Position numbers and translations under genes: made by a program. The notes below the pieces were generated by a model. That model saw only the letters and a list, made by a program, of their open reading frames with translations. It did no database searches and was not told the origin of the DNA. DNA of 58,159 nucleotides from Rhodospirillales bacterium (GTDB lineage Bacteria > Pseudomonadota > Alphaproteobacteria > Rhodospirillales > JASLQF01). The stretch lies in contig JASLQF010000013.1 in assembly GCA_030744625.1 (NCBI GenBank), forward strand, positions 1 to 58,159, given 5' to 3'. Below are positions 43,670-55,394 of this stretch, one piece after another; the stretch's first letter is position 1, and every line of letters begins with the position of its first letter.

Positions 43670-44506
43670 ATGAAAAACGCACGCAATCGAATGGGCCACC
43701 CGTTCACGGCCGTGGCATTCGCCCTGGTGTTGCTTGCCGCCGCCTGCGGCGCTCCGGTGCCGACCAAGACGGAAATGGTCGAAGACAACCGGCTCAGCCG
43801 CGCCGACCAGATCATGCGCGTCGCCAACGCCACCCGCCGTGGCGGCGACCTGCACTCGGCCATGGCCCTTTTCCGACGCGCCCACAACATGGACCGCACG
43901 TCGGCGGCCCCCCTTATCGCCCTTGGCGAGACCGCCTACGCGGCGGAAGCCTATCAGGAATCGGCCGAAGCCTACCGCGACGCCATCACCCTCGCCCCGG
44001 AGGACGCGGCGGCCCGGCTCGGTTACGGCAAGACCCTGATCGCACTCGGCCTGCCGCGCCAGGCGGCGGCACAGTTCCGCCGCGCCCTCGACGTCGACGC
44101 CAAGAACCCCCAAGCCTCCAGCGGACTGGGCGTCGCCCTCGACCTGATGGGCGATCACCGGGGCGCCCAGGAGCGCTACAAGGCGGCCATCAAGATGGCG
44201 CCCGAGGTCCTGTCGCTGCGCAACAACCTGGCCATGTCGCTGGCCCTCTCCGGTGATTACGACGCGGCCATACGCCACCTGGCGGAGATCGCCGGCGATC
44301 CGGCGGCGACGGCGCGCACCCGCCAGAACCTGGCCCTCGTCTACGGCCTCGCCGGCGAGGTCGGGAAAGCGGCGGAGATCGGCCGCCTCGACCTCGACGA
44401 GGCCGAAGTGCGCAACAACCTGGCCTACTACGCGCGGCTCAGGGCCTTGTCCCCGGCCGCGAGAAGCGCCGCCATCCTCGGCCGCGGCGGCGATACGTCT
44501 GAATAG
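43670..44506 (+). CDS. TPR lipoprotein, TadD-like
   Basis: The 278-residue protein has a lipoprotein signal ending LLAAACGAP with the lipidated Cys, then about five tetratricopeptide repeats between residues 55 and 230 (for example ALFRRAHNMDRTSAAPLIALGE, SAEAYRDAITLAPEDAAARLGYG). TPR lipoproteins of this size serve as TadD in Flp pilus assembly, aiding the secretin. The Tad operon lies about 2.3 kb away on the other strand, which supports this role. The family is broad, so other tasks are possible. Confidence 0.8.
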   Translation: MKNARNRMGHPFTAVAFALVLLAAACGAPVPTKTEMVEDNRLSRADQIMRVANATRRGGDLHSAMALFRRAHNMDRTSAAPLIALGETAYAAEAYQESAEAYRDAITLAPEDAAARLGYGKTLIALGLPRQAAAQFRRALDVDAKNPQASSGLGVALDLMGDHRGAQERYKAAIKMAPEVLSLRNNLAMSLALSGDYDAAIRHLAEIAGDPAATARTRQNLALVYGLAGEVGKAAEIGRLDLDEAEVRNNLAYYARLRALSPAARSAAILGRGGDTSE

Positions 44507-44515
44507 GTCCGCCCA

Positions 44516-46312
44516 TCACCCGATCGGCGCGGCGAACCCCCGGCGCAGATCGTCGAGATGGGATTCGTAGTGGCGCCAGTGCCCGACTTCGCTGTCCGTG
44601 AACTCGGCGAGAGGCGCCGCGGCGTCATCGGCGAGGCCGCAGAACCTATAGGCGCGCGCCGCCACCTGGCCGGGATCCTCGACCAATGCCTCGTAGCGCA
44701 CGCGCAGGATGCGCTCGCCGAAGAGCCCCGTCCAATGGGCCATCAGGCGGTGGAAATCGGCGTAATAGGCACCCAGCGCCGGCAGTTCATAGGAATGGCG
44801 GTTGCCGTGGCGATAGCGCGAGAAATAGACGTAAAGGCAGGTATCGAAAGGATGGCGCTGGCAGAAGATTATGCGCGCCGCCGGCAGGGCCTGGAGAATC
44901 AACCCCAGGTACTGGTAATTGGCCGGCAACGTGTTGACCAATAGGCGCGCCCGTGGGGCGTCCCGGGAAATCCTCTCCATATAGCTCATGCCGACCTCGT
45001 TGATCTGTTCGGCGCTCAGGAACCGCACGCACTGGGGATAGATCCAGGGGATGGAATTTTCGTCGACGACCCGCCGCAGCGCACCTTCCAGTTCCAGGCT
45101 TTCGCCGGCGCCGTGGACGGCGTCGTGGCGCGTCAACAGGGATTCGACCAGGGTCTTTCCGGTGCGCGACATGCCGATCACGAAGACCGGCACCTTGGCC
45201 GCGCCATCGGCGTCTCCGTCGGTGGCGCCGGTAACGGGTTCCGGGGCTTGCGAAAACACCTTTTCGATGGCGTCAATCATCTCGCCGTGGGCGGCGGCGT
45301 CGTAGTCCGCCCGCCGGGCCATTGCCTCGTTGGCCTGGCCATAGTAGGCGAACGCCTGGTCATAGAGGCCGATGTCGTCGTGGGCCTTGCCGAGCGCAAA
45401 GAGCAGGTAGCTCCTTTCGTCGTCGGTCACGCCCTTGGCGGCAAGGGCCTCGGCGATCCTGGCGATGCCCTCCTCGCCGGGGGCGAAGTGGTGGGCCCGG
45501 GCATGCATGTAGTGGGCTTCGGCGAAGTGCGGCCTGATCTCCAGGGCGCGCCGGAAGCAGGCAGCACCTTCCTGGCGCCGCCCCATTTCCTTGAGGGCGA
45601 TGCCGAGGTTGCAGTGCGCCTCGGCCATGCCGGGGTCGATCTCCAGGGCGCGGCGGCAACTGGCCGCGGCGTCGTCGAGGCGCCCCATGTCGCGCAGCGC
45701 GCTGCCCAGGTTGCCGTGGGCGTTGGCGTAATCGGGCTTGAGGTCGACGGCGCGGCGATAGCTGGCGGCGGCCTCTTCCAGGCGCTCCTCGGCCAACAGC
45801 ACGTTGCCGAGGTTGTTGTGGACCTCGGCGTCATCGGCGTCGAGGGCCAGGGCGCGACCATAGCTGGCGATGGCCTCGTCGGCCATGTCGAGTTCGGCCA
45901 GAACGTTGCCCAGGTTGTAGTGGACCCCGGCCAGCGCCGGGTCGACAGCCAGGGCCTGGCGGTAGCTCTCGGCGGCCTCGGCGTGCTGGCCGAGGGCCTT
46001 GTAGGCCTCGCCGAGGTTGCTCAGATAGCGGGCGTTGGGAGGGCCGAGTGCCATCGCCTTGCCGATGAGCTCGACGGCGCGCTCGTGCTCGCCGCCCTGA
46101 TGGTGGGCGACGCCGAGAAGGTGAAGGGCGTCGGCGTGGTCGGGCTGGGCGGCCAGGACCTGGGTGTAGATCTTGGCGGCCTCGGCCGGCTTTCCCGCCT
46201 GATGAAGGGCGATGGCGGCGCGCATGGCGGTCTTCGCATCCATGCGCCGGGGCGCCCCCCGCCGGGGCGGCCCCGCCGTCTTCTTGCGCCGCCGCTTGTC
46301 CTTCCTCGCCAT
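44516..46312 (-). CDS. Tetratricopeptide repeat protein with C-terminal sulfotransferase domain
   Basis: The 598-residue protein has at least seven TPRs in the first half (about 28-300) and a sulfotransferase domain (about 370-585). The PAPS 5'-phosphosulfate loop is VFVIGMSRTGKTLVESLL, and further family parts are INTL-like LVNTLPANYQYLGLI and IIFCQRHPFDTCLYVYF. Such fusions sulfate proteins or glycans and are common near secretion genes. Its 3' end lies next to the TadD-like gene, convergently. A basic, Lys/Arg-rich N-terminus precedes the TPRs. The substrate is unknown. Confidence 0.88.
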   Translation of the reverse strand: MARKDKRRRKKTAGPPRRGAPRRMDAKTAMRAAIALHQAGKPAEAAKIYTQVLAAQPDHADALHLLGVAHHQGGEHERAVELIGKAMALGPPNARYLSNLGEAYKALGQHAEAAESYRQALAVDPALAGVHYNLGNVLAELDMADEAIASYGRALALDADDAEVHNNLGNVLLAEERLEEAAASYRRAVDLKPDYANAHGNLGSALRDMGRLDDAAASCRRALEIDPGMAEAHCNLGIALKEMGRRQEGAACFRRALEIRPHFAEAHYMHARAHHFAPGEEGIARIAEALAAKGVTDDERSYLLFALGKAHDDIGLYDQAFAYYGQANEAMARRADYDAAAHGEMIDAIEKVFSQAPEPVTGATDGDADGAAKVPVFVIGMSRTGKTLVESLLTRHDAVHGAGESLELEGALRRVVDENSIPWIYPQCVRFLSAEQINEVGMSYMERISRDAPRARLLVNTLPANYQYLGLILQALPAARIIFCQRHPFDTCLYVYFSRYRHGNRHSYELPALGAYYADFHRLMAHWTGLFGERILRVRYEALVEDPGQVAARAYRFCGLADDAAAPLAEFTDSEVGHWRHYESHLDDLRRGFAAPIG

Positions 46313-46432
46313 GGGAGCGCGCCCCGCCGTCCGTGCCGGGGCCGTTCTAGCAGGAAACGCCCCTCACGTCATGGCGTGGCGGCCGCGGATTGCTCCTCAG
46401 AATGCTACTTCCGAATCCGCGTACCCCCGACT

Positions 46433-46615
46433 TCATAATTCGCCGGGTAGCAATGAACAAACCCAAAGCGCAAATATCATGAACAAGAAATTCAAGAACA
46501 CCGACACGTAAAACAAGTGCCCACGCAAAGGCATTTTTTTCAATCGCGCAATAAAATCGTCGAGTTCGATGAACGCACTTAGATCGCCGAGTGCTTTACG
46601 GATTCGGATTTTCAT
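46433..46615 (-). CDS. Possible small single-pass membrane protein
   Basis: This 60-residue frame encodes a charged N-terminus (MKIRIRKALGDLSAFIELDD) and one hydrophobic helix, LFYVSVFLNFLFMIFALWVC, near the C-terminus. The composition is protein-like and the region is unusually AT-rich. No strong ribosome-binding site is present. I regard it as a possible gene only. Confidence 0.35.
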   Translation of the reverse strand: MKIRIRKALGDLSAFIELDDFIARLKKMPLRGHLFYVSVFLNFLFMIFALWVCSLLPGEL

Positions 46616-46802
46616 GAACTCAATTCATAATATGACGATCGCCCTCACCCAGGCCTCTGGACGGCCAGTCAACTCAATTATTGGGTGTAAACACCGTGGA
46701 CCCTACGTTATCCGCCCGCGCTAGGAAAGGATGGAGGGAAACGAGGGATTATCAACCTGGAATAGAGAGCCGGAATCGTCCCATCGGCAAACGGCCCTCG
46801 CG
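46616..46802. other. Gap downstream of the Tad operon
   Basis: This 187-base interval follows the last Tad gene. No terminator hairpin with a T-run, no gene and no notable repeat was seen. Confidence 0.3.
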
Positions 46803-47780
46803 TCAAAGCCCCCCCAGCCCATCGATGGCGCTGAGGATGGCCGGGCCGAGCAGCACGATGAACAGGGACGGCAGGATGAACAGGACCAGCGGCAGGGTCA
46901 GGGTGGCGGGCAGCTTGGCCGCCTTCTCCTCGGCCTTGAGCATGCGCTCGTCGCGGTACTCCGAGGCCAGGACGCGCAGGGAACGGGCCAGGGGCGTGCC
47001 GTACTTCTCGGTCTGCGCCAGGGTGTTGACCATGCCCCGGATCGACGCCATGTCGACGCGGGCAGCCAGGTTGGCCAGGGCCTGCGCACGCTCGGGCAGG
47101 AAGCCGAGTTCGACGGCGCACAGCCCGAACTCGTCGGCCAGCTCGGGCGCCGAGCGCCGCATCTCGGCCGTCACGCGCTCCAGGGCGGCGTCCAGGGTCA
47201 ACCCCGCCTCGGCGCAGATGACCAGCAGGTCGAGGGCGTCGGGCAGTCCCTTCTGGATGGCCTTGCGGCGCTTGGCAATCACATTGCCGACGAACAGCTC
47301 GGGCGCGTACGCCCCGGCCAGCACCGACGCCAAGGCGATGGCCAGGGCCGCCAACGGTGGCAGGTCCCAGATGTCCAGCGCGTAGAGGGGAATGGCCGCC
47401 AGCCCGCCCGAGGCCAACGGCAGGCTCAGCTTGAAAAACAGGTAGACCACCAGGGCGTCCTTGGAACGCCAGCCGGCCTCGGCCAATCGCGCGCTCATGC
47501 CCCGCGCCTGGCGGCCGCGGACGAGGTCGAGGCCGTTGACGACGCGGCCCATGACACCGAGCGCGGCGCGTGGCCGCGACCGGTTGCCCCCGGGCGCCAC
47601 CAGGCCGGCCTTCAGGGCGTCGCGGTGGCGGCGCAGGGCCTTGACCCGGCGGTCCATGGGGTGGCGCGCCACCAGGGTCTGCCACAAGGCGACGACGGCG
47701 GCCATGGCGGCCAGTCCGGCGCCCAGGGAAACGGCGCTTTCGGGGGAGAGCCAGGCGGGAAGGAGTTCGAAGGCGCTCAT
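46803..47780 (-). CDS. tadC: Type II secretion system F-like protein TadC
   Basis: The 325-residue inner-membrane platform protein of the Flp pilus has an N-terminal membrane helix, a GspF domain (GLPDALDLLVICAEAGLTLDAALERV, YGTPLARSLRVLASEYRDERMLKAEEKAAKL in pieces) and two C-terminal helices (LPATLTLPLVLFILPSLFIV). It is coupled to tadB by an ATGA overlap at 47777-47780. With TadB it anchors the CpaF/TadA ATPase. It is the last gene of the operon. Confidence 0.93.
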   Translation of the reverse strand: MSAFELLPAWLSPESAVSLGAGLAAMAAVVALWQTLVARHPMDRRVKALRRHRDALKAGLVAPGGNRSRPRAALGVMGRVVNGLDLVRGRQARGMSARLAEAGWRSKDALVVYLFFKLSLPLASGGLAAIPLYALDIWDLPPLAALAIALASVLAGAYAPELFVGNVIAKRRKAIQKGLPDALDLLVICAEAGLTLDAALERVTAEMRRSAPELADEFGLCAVELGFLPERAQALANLAARVDMASIRGMVNTLAQTEKYGTPLARSLRVLASEYRDERMLKAEEKAAKLPATLTLPLVLFILPSLFIVLLGPAILSAIDGLGGL

Positions 47781-48759
47781 ATCTCGAACTTCACCATTTT
47801 GTACATGACGGCGATGCCCATAAGGATGCAGACGAGGCCGGCGGCCACCATGGTCGTGCCGCGCGGGTCGGTGAACAGCATCATCTCGTAATCGAAGTTG
47901 ACTAAAAGCAAGATGCCCAACATGAGGAACGGCAAGGAGCCAAGGATGTAGGCGCTGGCCCGCGCCTCCGAGGACATGGCCTTGATCTTGAGCCGCATCT
48001 GGCGGCGGCGGCGCAGGATGTCGGACAGATTGGCCAGGGTCTCGGCGAGGTTGCCCCCGGTCTGGCGCTGGATCGACAAGCCGATGACGAAGAACTTGAA
48101 CTCCGGCGTGTCGAGACGCGTCGCCGTCTCCCACAAGGCGTCCTCCAGGGAACGCCCCAGCGTGACGCCGTCGGCGACCAGGCGGAACTCGTGGCCCACC
48201 GGGTCGGCCAAATCGCGGCCCACCGTGGCGATGGTTTCGGAAATGGGCAGGCCGGAGCGCAATCCACGCACAATGAGGTCGAGGGCGTCGGGGAAGATAT
48301 CGGTGAAGCGGTCGATGCGGCGCCGCGCCATGCGCCCGACCACCATATGGGGCACGGCGACGCCGGCGGCGAGCCCGGCCAGGGCCGCCGCCGCCGGTGA
48401 AAGGCCGAGCAAGAAGGCGGCGCCACCGGCCGCCGCCGCCAGTCCGCCACTGACCACGAGGTAGGTGCCGGCGGCAATGTCGCGCCCGGTGCGCGCCAGG
48501 CGCAAGTTGAGGAGCGACAGCCGGGGCACGACCCGCCTGGCCAGGCTGTCGAGGCCGGGAAAGGTGCCGCGCGCCACGGTCCGCTTGACACTCGCCGCCT
48601 CGGGCGCCGCCGCCTGGCCGCCGCGCCAACGGGCCCGCACCACCGCCGCCCGGCCCTTGACGCGTCGGCGGGAAGCCCCCGCCGCGCCGTGTGCGGCGAG
48701 CGCCACGGCGATCAAGGCGATCGCCGTTCCCACGAAAATTGCCATGGTGCCGGCGTCCA

Positions 48760-48760
<1 letters not shown>
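47777..48760 (-). CDS. tadB: Type II secretion system F-like protein TadB
   Basis: The 327-residue protein has an N-terminal helix (MAIFVGTAIALIAVALAA), then the GspF core with FPDALDLIVRGLRSGLPISETI, GRSLEDALWETATRLDTPEFKFF and IGLSIQRQTGGNLAETL. Two closing hydrophobic segments follow. Length is normal. It forms the platform heteromer with TadC. Its start overlaps the cpaF stop by one base, showing tight translational coupling. Confidence 0.93.
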
Positions 48761-50414
<1,654 letters not shown>

Positions 50415-50415
<1 letters not shown>

Positions 50416-51647
50416 CACGATCCCCTCCCCACCAGACGGCGCCACAGGCTGACCTTGGCGGCGCCTTCTCCGGCCTCCGAAAGCTGGCCGCCGAGGGCGC
50501 GCAGGGCGGCCGCCGCGCGGCTCCTGGGCGCCGCCTCGGCGAGGGTCACCCCGGCCCCGGCGCACGCCACCATGGCCTTGGCGTCGGCCGGTATGCGATG
50601 CTCGATGCGCACCTCGCCACCGGCCTCGAAGTCGTCCTTGTCGAGCTCGCCCAGCTTGCCCGCCCCCACCTTGTTCATGACGGCAAGAACCTCGGCATCG
50701 GGTGCCGCATGCCGGAGCAAAGCGGCCAGGCGCAAGGTGTCGCGCATGCCGGCGAGGGTCGGGTCCGACACCACTACCGCGGCGGCCCGGGCGCTCAGGA
50801 TGTTGGCCTGGGAACGGGCCGCGAAACGGGGCAGGTCGACCACCACGCGGTCGAAACCGTGGCGCAATTTCTCGATCAACAGGTCGAGGGCGGCGGGGTC
50901 GAAGGAGAAGCCCGTGTCCAGCGCCTCCTCGGCGCCGAGCACGAAGAGGGTGTCGCTTTGCCGCACCATGGCGCGCTCGATGAACAGGCTGTCGATGCGG
51001 CTGGGGTTTTCCAGGGCCTCGCGGAAACCGCGGCCCGGTTCCACGTCGAGGGCCAGTGCGATGCTTCCGAAGTAGAGGTCGAGATCGACGAGCGCCGTGC
51101 GCAGGCCTTGTTCGTGCGCCATCATCCAGGCGATGTTGACGGCGACCGTGCTGGCGCCGACCCCGCCGCGCGCCCCGATGACGGCGATGAGCTTTCCGGG
51201 CCCGCCGTCGCCATCGGTGCCGGCGGGCTCTTCCATGCACCTGGAGACGATGGTATCCGACGTTTCCGCCGAGATCGGCTTGAGGACGTAATCCTCGACA
51301 CCCCGTGCCGTCAATTCACGGAAAAGGTCGACGTCGTTGAGGTTGCCCAGCGCAACCACCCGCGTCCCCGGGTCGCACACCTCGGAGAGCACGCCGATCT
51401 CGGCCAGCGGGTCGGCGCAGCCACCGAGATCGACGACCAGAAGACGCGGCGTCGGGATATGGGCCAGGACGTCGCGGGCCTCGGAGAGGCCGCCCTGAAA
51501 AACCTCCGCAGCGGCAAGGCCGTGATCGCAGGCGGCGCGCAACAGCGAAGCGCGCGTCACCTCGTCCCCGACGAAGGCCATGAAGGGGACGCGTTGCTGG
51601 TGCCGGCCGGCCATCTTACCAGGCCTCTCGGGGGCTTCGATGGTCAT
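50415..51647 (-). CDS. cpaE: Pilus assembly protein CpaE/TadZ, MinD-like ATPase
   Basis: The 410-residue protein joins an N-terminal receiver-like domain (FMAFVGDEVTRASLLRAA, RLLVVDLGG, VEDYVLKP) to a ParA/MinD ATPase with deviant Walker A GARGGVGASTVAVNIAW near residue 160 and LVDLDLYFGS. CpaE/TadZ proteins place the pilus machine at the cell pole. The catalytic-type Lys of the second Walker position is replaced by Ala (GVGAST), as in many CpaE/TadZ. ATG 51647 overlaps cpaD's stop. Confidence 0.92.
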
Positions 51648-52360
51648 GGCTTGCTTCCTCCGCCTTGGCCGGACTTCTGCTGGCTCTCGATGGCGCCGAT
51701 GTCCTCCGGCGCCAGCGGCGTCGTCTCGCCCTTTCGGTAGCGCTGGATGGCGAGCACCCCGAAGGCGCCGACCATGGGCCCGGGGCGCCGCCCGCCCTCC
51801 AGGTCGGCGGGGTTGGCCACCATGAGGCCGAGATTGCTGGCCGAGGCGCAGCCCAGGTTCCTGGAGACGGTGTTGTTGAAGGTGCGGCCGGGGCGCTCCG
51901 ACCAGTCCGGGCACCCGGGCAGGGTCACCACGTATCGGCTGACGATCACGGCAACGGTGTCGGCTCGCGGCACCTCGAACGCCAACTCGCCTTCGGCGGG
52001 CCGGGTTTCGATACGGCTCAGCGACAGGTAGGCGGCGACCGTCTGGTGGCGGCGCTCATCGAGCCTGAGCGTGCCGGCGTTGGCGGCCTCGGGCACGGCG
52101 ACGACGACGCGATCACCGCGCCCGGTGCCGATTCGCGCCAGGAATATTTCCAGGCGCTGGCGCTCGACGATGGCCAGGCGCTCGTCACCCGGGGCGAAGC
52201 GCACCGTGTGGGCATACTGCACGGGGTGGGCGCGGGCTTCCCTTTCGGGGGGGATCGCCGACCAGTCCTCGAGCGGCAGATCGGCGCACGCCGACAGCGC
52301 GATGACGAGCGCTGCCGCCAGGGTCACGGTCAGGAATCGGGTCATTTGCGGTCTGGACAT
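51644..52360 (-). CDS. cpaD: Pilus assembly lipoprotein CpaD
   Basis: The 238-residue protein has a lipoprotein signal (LTVTLAAALVIALSACADL with the lipidated Cys). It contains the CpaD blocks RFAPGDERL, RTFNNTVSRNLGCASASNLGLMVANPADL in pieces and GRRPGPMVGAFGVLAIQRYRKGE. CpaD helps assemble the secretin channel in the outer membrane. Spacing of 12 bases to cpaC and overlap with cpaE are typical of this operon. Confidence 0.92.
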   Translation of the reverse strand: MSRPQMTRFLTVTLAAALVIALSACADLPLEDWSAIPPEREARAHPVQYAHTVRFAPGDERLAIVERQRLEIFLARIGTGRGDRVVVAVPEAANAGTLRLDERRHQTVAAYLSLSRIETRPAEGELAFEVPRADTVAVIVSRYVVTLPGCPDWSERPGRTFNNTVSRNLGCASASNLGLMVANPADLEGGRRPGPMVGAFGVLAIQRYRKGETTPLAPEDIGAIESQQKSGQGGGSKP

Positions 52361-52372
52361 GGCTGTCTCCCC

Positions 52373-53767
52373 TCAATCGAGTTGGAAACCCACGGGTCCG
52401 ATCAACACCCTGCCCTCGCCGTCCACGGTCTTCGGCTTACCGACCCGTGGATTGCGCCGGTGGGTGCCGCCGGTGATGATGCGTTCGATGTCGTGGGGCG
52501 CCGCGAAACCGTCGGTCGGAGACGCCATCTTGCGGTTCGATACCGGTCGCACGACATAGGGCGTGACGATGATCACCAGCTCGCTTTCCTCTCTCTGGAA
52601 GCGATCGGATTTGAACAGCCCGCCGAGTACCGGGACGTCGCCCAGGCCCGGGAATTTGTTGATGTCGTGGGTGACGTTGTTCTGGATCAGCCCGGCGATG
52701 GCGAAACTCTGCCCGGAACCCAATTCGACGGTGGTCTCGGCGCGGCGCGTCACCAGCGACGGCACGTCGAAGTTGTCGAGGGTTACGGCGTTGGCGGTCG
52801 ACAGCTGGCTGACCTCGGGACGCACGTGCAGATTGATCCGGTCGTTGCCGGCCAGGGTCGGCGTGAAGGCAAGGGAGACGCCGAATTTCTTGAACTCGAT
52901 GGTCACCTGCCCGTCGGATCCGGGAACCAGGATGGGGAATTCGCCGCCGGCCAGGAAACTCGCCGTCTCGCCGGACAACGCGGTGAGGTTGGGCTCGGCG
53001 AGGATGGTCACCAGGCCCTCTTCCTCGAGCGCGTCAATGACGGTATTGAAATCCCAACTGCCGATTTTCTTGGCCACGCTGAGAGTTCCCTGGGTGACGG
53101 CGGCGGCGAAGGGGTTGGCGTTGGCCAATCCCAGCGAGATGCCGCCAAGCGAGCCGATGATGCTCCAGTTGAAGCCGAGTTGCTTGTCGACCTCGCGCGA
53201 TACCTCGGCGACGCGGACCCGCAGATTGACCTGGTTGGGGGCGTCCACGCCAAGGCGATTGATGACATCTTCTTCCTTGCCGGCGAAGCGTTGGGCGAGC
53301 TGGCGCACCGTTTCGGCAACCGAGGACGAGGCCACGACGCCGTCGAGGACCAGGGTGGAATCGACGCTGGAAACCCTGATGTCGATGTTGGGGTGGAGGG
53401 TGCGGATGGCATCGCGCAGGCGGCCGAGATTGTGGGTCACCGAAACCTCGACGTTGGCGAGCACCCGTTCGGCCTCGTCGACCGCGTACAGGGTGGTTTC
53501 GCCGGGGCTCCTGCCGAGCATGTAGACGAGGCGCGGTGATTTCACCTGGATGTCGGCGATCTCGGGGTTGGCCACGAACACCGTCGCCGCGGCGCGCTCC
53601 AGACGCACCAGACGGCCCTTGTTGACTTCCAGCTCCAGGGCGGTACCCGATCGCCCGACGATTTCGACGGCGCCGGCCGGCGCCACGGCGTGGAGCAGCG
53701 CCGCCAGGAGACAGGTCAAGAGCCCTGGGACGCCACCGACTGCCTTTGCCAATCCATTGACCAACAT
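52373..53767 (-). CDS. cpaC: Outer-membrane secretin CpaC/RcpA
   Basis: The 464-residue protein has a signal peptide (GVPGLLTCLLAALLHAVAPAGA). A pilus secretin N-terminal domain follows (LEVNKGRLVRLERAAATVFVANPEIADIQ in pieces), then a BON-like domain around 95-165. The GspD-type secretin domain includes LNLHVRPEVSQLS, RRAETTVELGSGQSFAIAGLI and VPVLGGLFKSDRFQREESELVIIVTPYVVRP in pieces. It forms the pore for the pilus. Confidence 0.93.
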   Translation of the reverse strand: MLVNGLAKAVGGVPGLLTCLLAALLHAVAPAGAVEIVGRSGTALELEVNKGRLVRLERAAATVFVANPEIADIQVKSPRLVYMLGRSPGETTLYAVDEAERVLANVEVSVTHNLGRLRDAIRTLHPNIDIRVSSVDSTLVLDGVVASSSVAETVRQLAQRFAGKEEDVINRLGVDAPNQVNLRVRVAEVSREVDKQLGFNWSIIGSLGGISLGLANANPFAAAVTQGTLSVAKKIGSWDFNTVIDALEEEGLVTILAEPNLTALSGETASFLAGGEFPILVPGSDGQVTIEFKKFGVSLAFTPTLAGNDRINLHVRPEVSQLSTANAVTLDNFDVPSLVTRRAETTVELGSGQSFAIAGLIQNNVTHDINKFPGLGDVPVLGGLFKSDRFQREESELVIIVTPYVVRPVSNRKMASPTDGFAAPHDIERIITGGTHRRNPRVGKPKTVDGEGRVLIGPVGFQLD

Positions 53768-53786
53768 GACCTTGCCCCACTTTCAT

Positions 53787-54686
53787 TCAAAAGGTGGCGA
53801 GTTCCGCCTTGCCGCCGCGCAGCACGTTGACGTGGCGCGCCGCTCCGCCGCCGCCCTTGCGGCCCCTGAGGGCGTCCTTCATGTAGTAGACGTCTTCGTC
53901 CAGGGTGTAGCTCGGCTGAGCCTCGGAGCCCTCGCCATCGGCCCCGATCTCCCTGGCCAGGCGGGCGAATTTGTCTTGTTGGCGGGCCAGGCTGTGCAGG
54001 CTGAGCGACAGGGACCCCATTTCGAGGGAGATGGCGATGATCTCGGCCTGTTTGGGCTCGACCTCGAGGGTTGCCGTCTTGGCGACGCTGACCGTGCCGT
54101 CGGCGTTCTCGACCTTCTGATCGATGGCCAGGACGCGGATGTCGGTGAGCAGGGTCTCGCTGAAGAACCGGGTCTCCGATTCCCCTTTTTCGTCCTTGGA
54201 ACGCATGCGCACGGTGAGGATCACGTCCACCCAGTCACCGGGGAAGACGAATCCCGAGATGCCGGTGGTGGCGTTGACCGGCACCGAAACGGCGCGCCTG
54301 CCCGGAGCCAGCACGGCGGCAAGAAAGCCGCGCTCGCCGGCATGGACGAGGCGTGCCTCGCTCACCGGCTGGCCGGCGGCGATGGCGCCGCGCACCACGG
54401 CGCCGATGAAGTCCTTCTCCGAGCGCTCGCCCTTGACCGCGTATTCCTCGGCCAGTCCATCGGCGGGCCAGGCCCGCCACTCCAGGTGCTCGGCCTTGAC
54501 GAAAGTGCCGGCCGCCAGGCTGGCGCTGGCGACCAGGACCTCGGGCGTCGGCGAGCGCGGCTGCTCGGCTGGGATCGAGGCCAGGATGGCGGCGCGCTCG
54601 GTGGTTATCCAGTTGTGCGCGAAAGCCGCCGTCAGGCCGGCCGCCGAGACCGCCACGAGAAGCAGGAGAATGCCACGGAACGACAT
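53787..54686 (-). CDS. cpaB: Flp pilus assembly protein CpaB/RcpC
   Basis: The 299-residue protein starts with one membrane helix (GILLLLVAVSAAGLTAAFAHNW) and carries the SAF domain: VASASLAAGTFVKAEHLEWRAW, GAIAAGQPVSEARLVHAGERGFLAAVLAPGRRAVSVPVNATTGISGFVFPGDWVDVIL in pieces. CpaB is an inner-membrane or periplasmic protein that stabilises the secretin. Its length is standard. It is in the same order as in other alphaproteobacterial tad loci. Confidence 0.92.
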   Translation of the reverse strand: MSFRGILLLLVAVSAAGLTAAFAHNWITTERAAILASIPAEQPRSPTPEVLVASASLAAGTFVKAEHLEWRAWPADGLAEEYAVKGERSEKDFIGAVVRGAIAAGQPVSEARLVHAGERGFLAAVLAPGRRAVSVPVNATTGISGFVFPGDWVDVILTVRMRSKDEKGESETRFFSETLLTDIRVLAIDQKVENADGTVSVAKTATLEVEPKQAEIIAISLEMGSLSLSLHSLARQQDKFARLAREIGADGEGSEAQPSYTLDEDVYYMKDALRGRKGGGGAARHVNVLRGGKAELATF

Positions 54687-54709
54687 GGAACGGGCTCCTT
54701 TGTCCTAAC

Positions 54710-55219
54710 TCAACGAACCATCAGATAAGCGGCGGTGAACCAACCGCCGGCGGCGATGGCGACGCCGTACGGCAACGTATTCCCGAGAACCAATTCGCGC
54801 CCGCCGGGGCGGCCCGCCGCTTCCAATGCCAGGGCCAGGCCGAAACGCAGCGAAGAGGTCATGAACAAAGCCATCAGGCCGCCGCCGATGGCGGTGATGG
54901 CCAAAAGATCGGCAAGGCCCGCCGGCCCCGCCCACAGCGCCGTCGCCGCCAGCAGCTTGACGTCGCCGCCGCCGACAACGCCGAAGGCGAAAAGTACGGT
55001 CCCCGCGGCGAAGACGGCGGCGGCCACCAAAAGCGCCCCCATCCATGCGACGTCACCGCCGCTGGCCAGGACGTGGACCGGATAAAGCGCCGCGATGGCG
55101 AGGCTGACGCGGTTGGGAATGCGATAGGTGGTGGCGTCGTGAATGGCCGCCACCGAGAGCAGCGCCAGGAAAAGCGAGACAACCAATTGTTCTATGGAAA
55201 ATGGAATAAACATGGGCAA
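54710..55219 (-). CDS. cpaA: Prepilin peptidase CpaA (A24)
   Basis: The 169-residue membrane protease belongs to the small type IV prepilin peptidases. The first catalytic Asp is in IHDATTYRIPNRVSL and the second in the GGGDVKLLAATALW box (GxGD). About five hydrophobic helices fill the sequence. It removes the leader of the Flp pilin and probably of TadE-like pseudopilins. A nested hairpin at 55287-55333 separates it from flp. Confidence 0.93.
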   Translation of the reverse strand: MPMFIPFSIEQLVVSLFLALLSVAAIHDATTYRIPNRVSLAIAALYPVHVLASGGDVAWMGALLVAAAVFAAGTVLFAFGVVGGGDVKLLAATALWAGPAGLADLLAITAIGGGLMALFMTSSLRFGLALALEAAGRPGGRELVLGNTLPYGVAIAAGGWFTAAYLMVR

Positions 55220-55286
55220 TCCAAGGGGTTGATGTTGAGCTCACGAGCGTTCCGCTTGGTGGCTTTCGCCGCCCTCCCCTCCCTCC

Positions 55287-55333
55287 GGGCCAAGAAGGCG
55301 GCCTTGACGCCGCCTCCCGGGGAGGCTTGGCCC
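55287..55333 (-). terminator. Nested hairpin behind the Flp pilin gene (attenuator candidate)
   Basis: GGGCCAAG (55287-55294) pairs with CTTGGCCC (55326-55333), and inside GGCGGC (55297-55302) pairs with GCCGCC (55309-55314). No T-run follows, so full termination is unlikely. It may stabilise pilin mRNA and lower readthrough into cpaA. Confidence 0.5.
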
Positions 55334-55394
55334 GAAGGTCGGACGCTCGATGCGTTCCGGGTAAAGGTTACCGGGGAGAAACATCACCGACCGT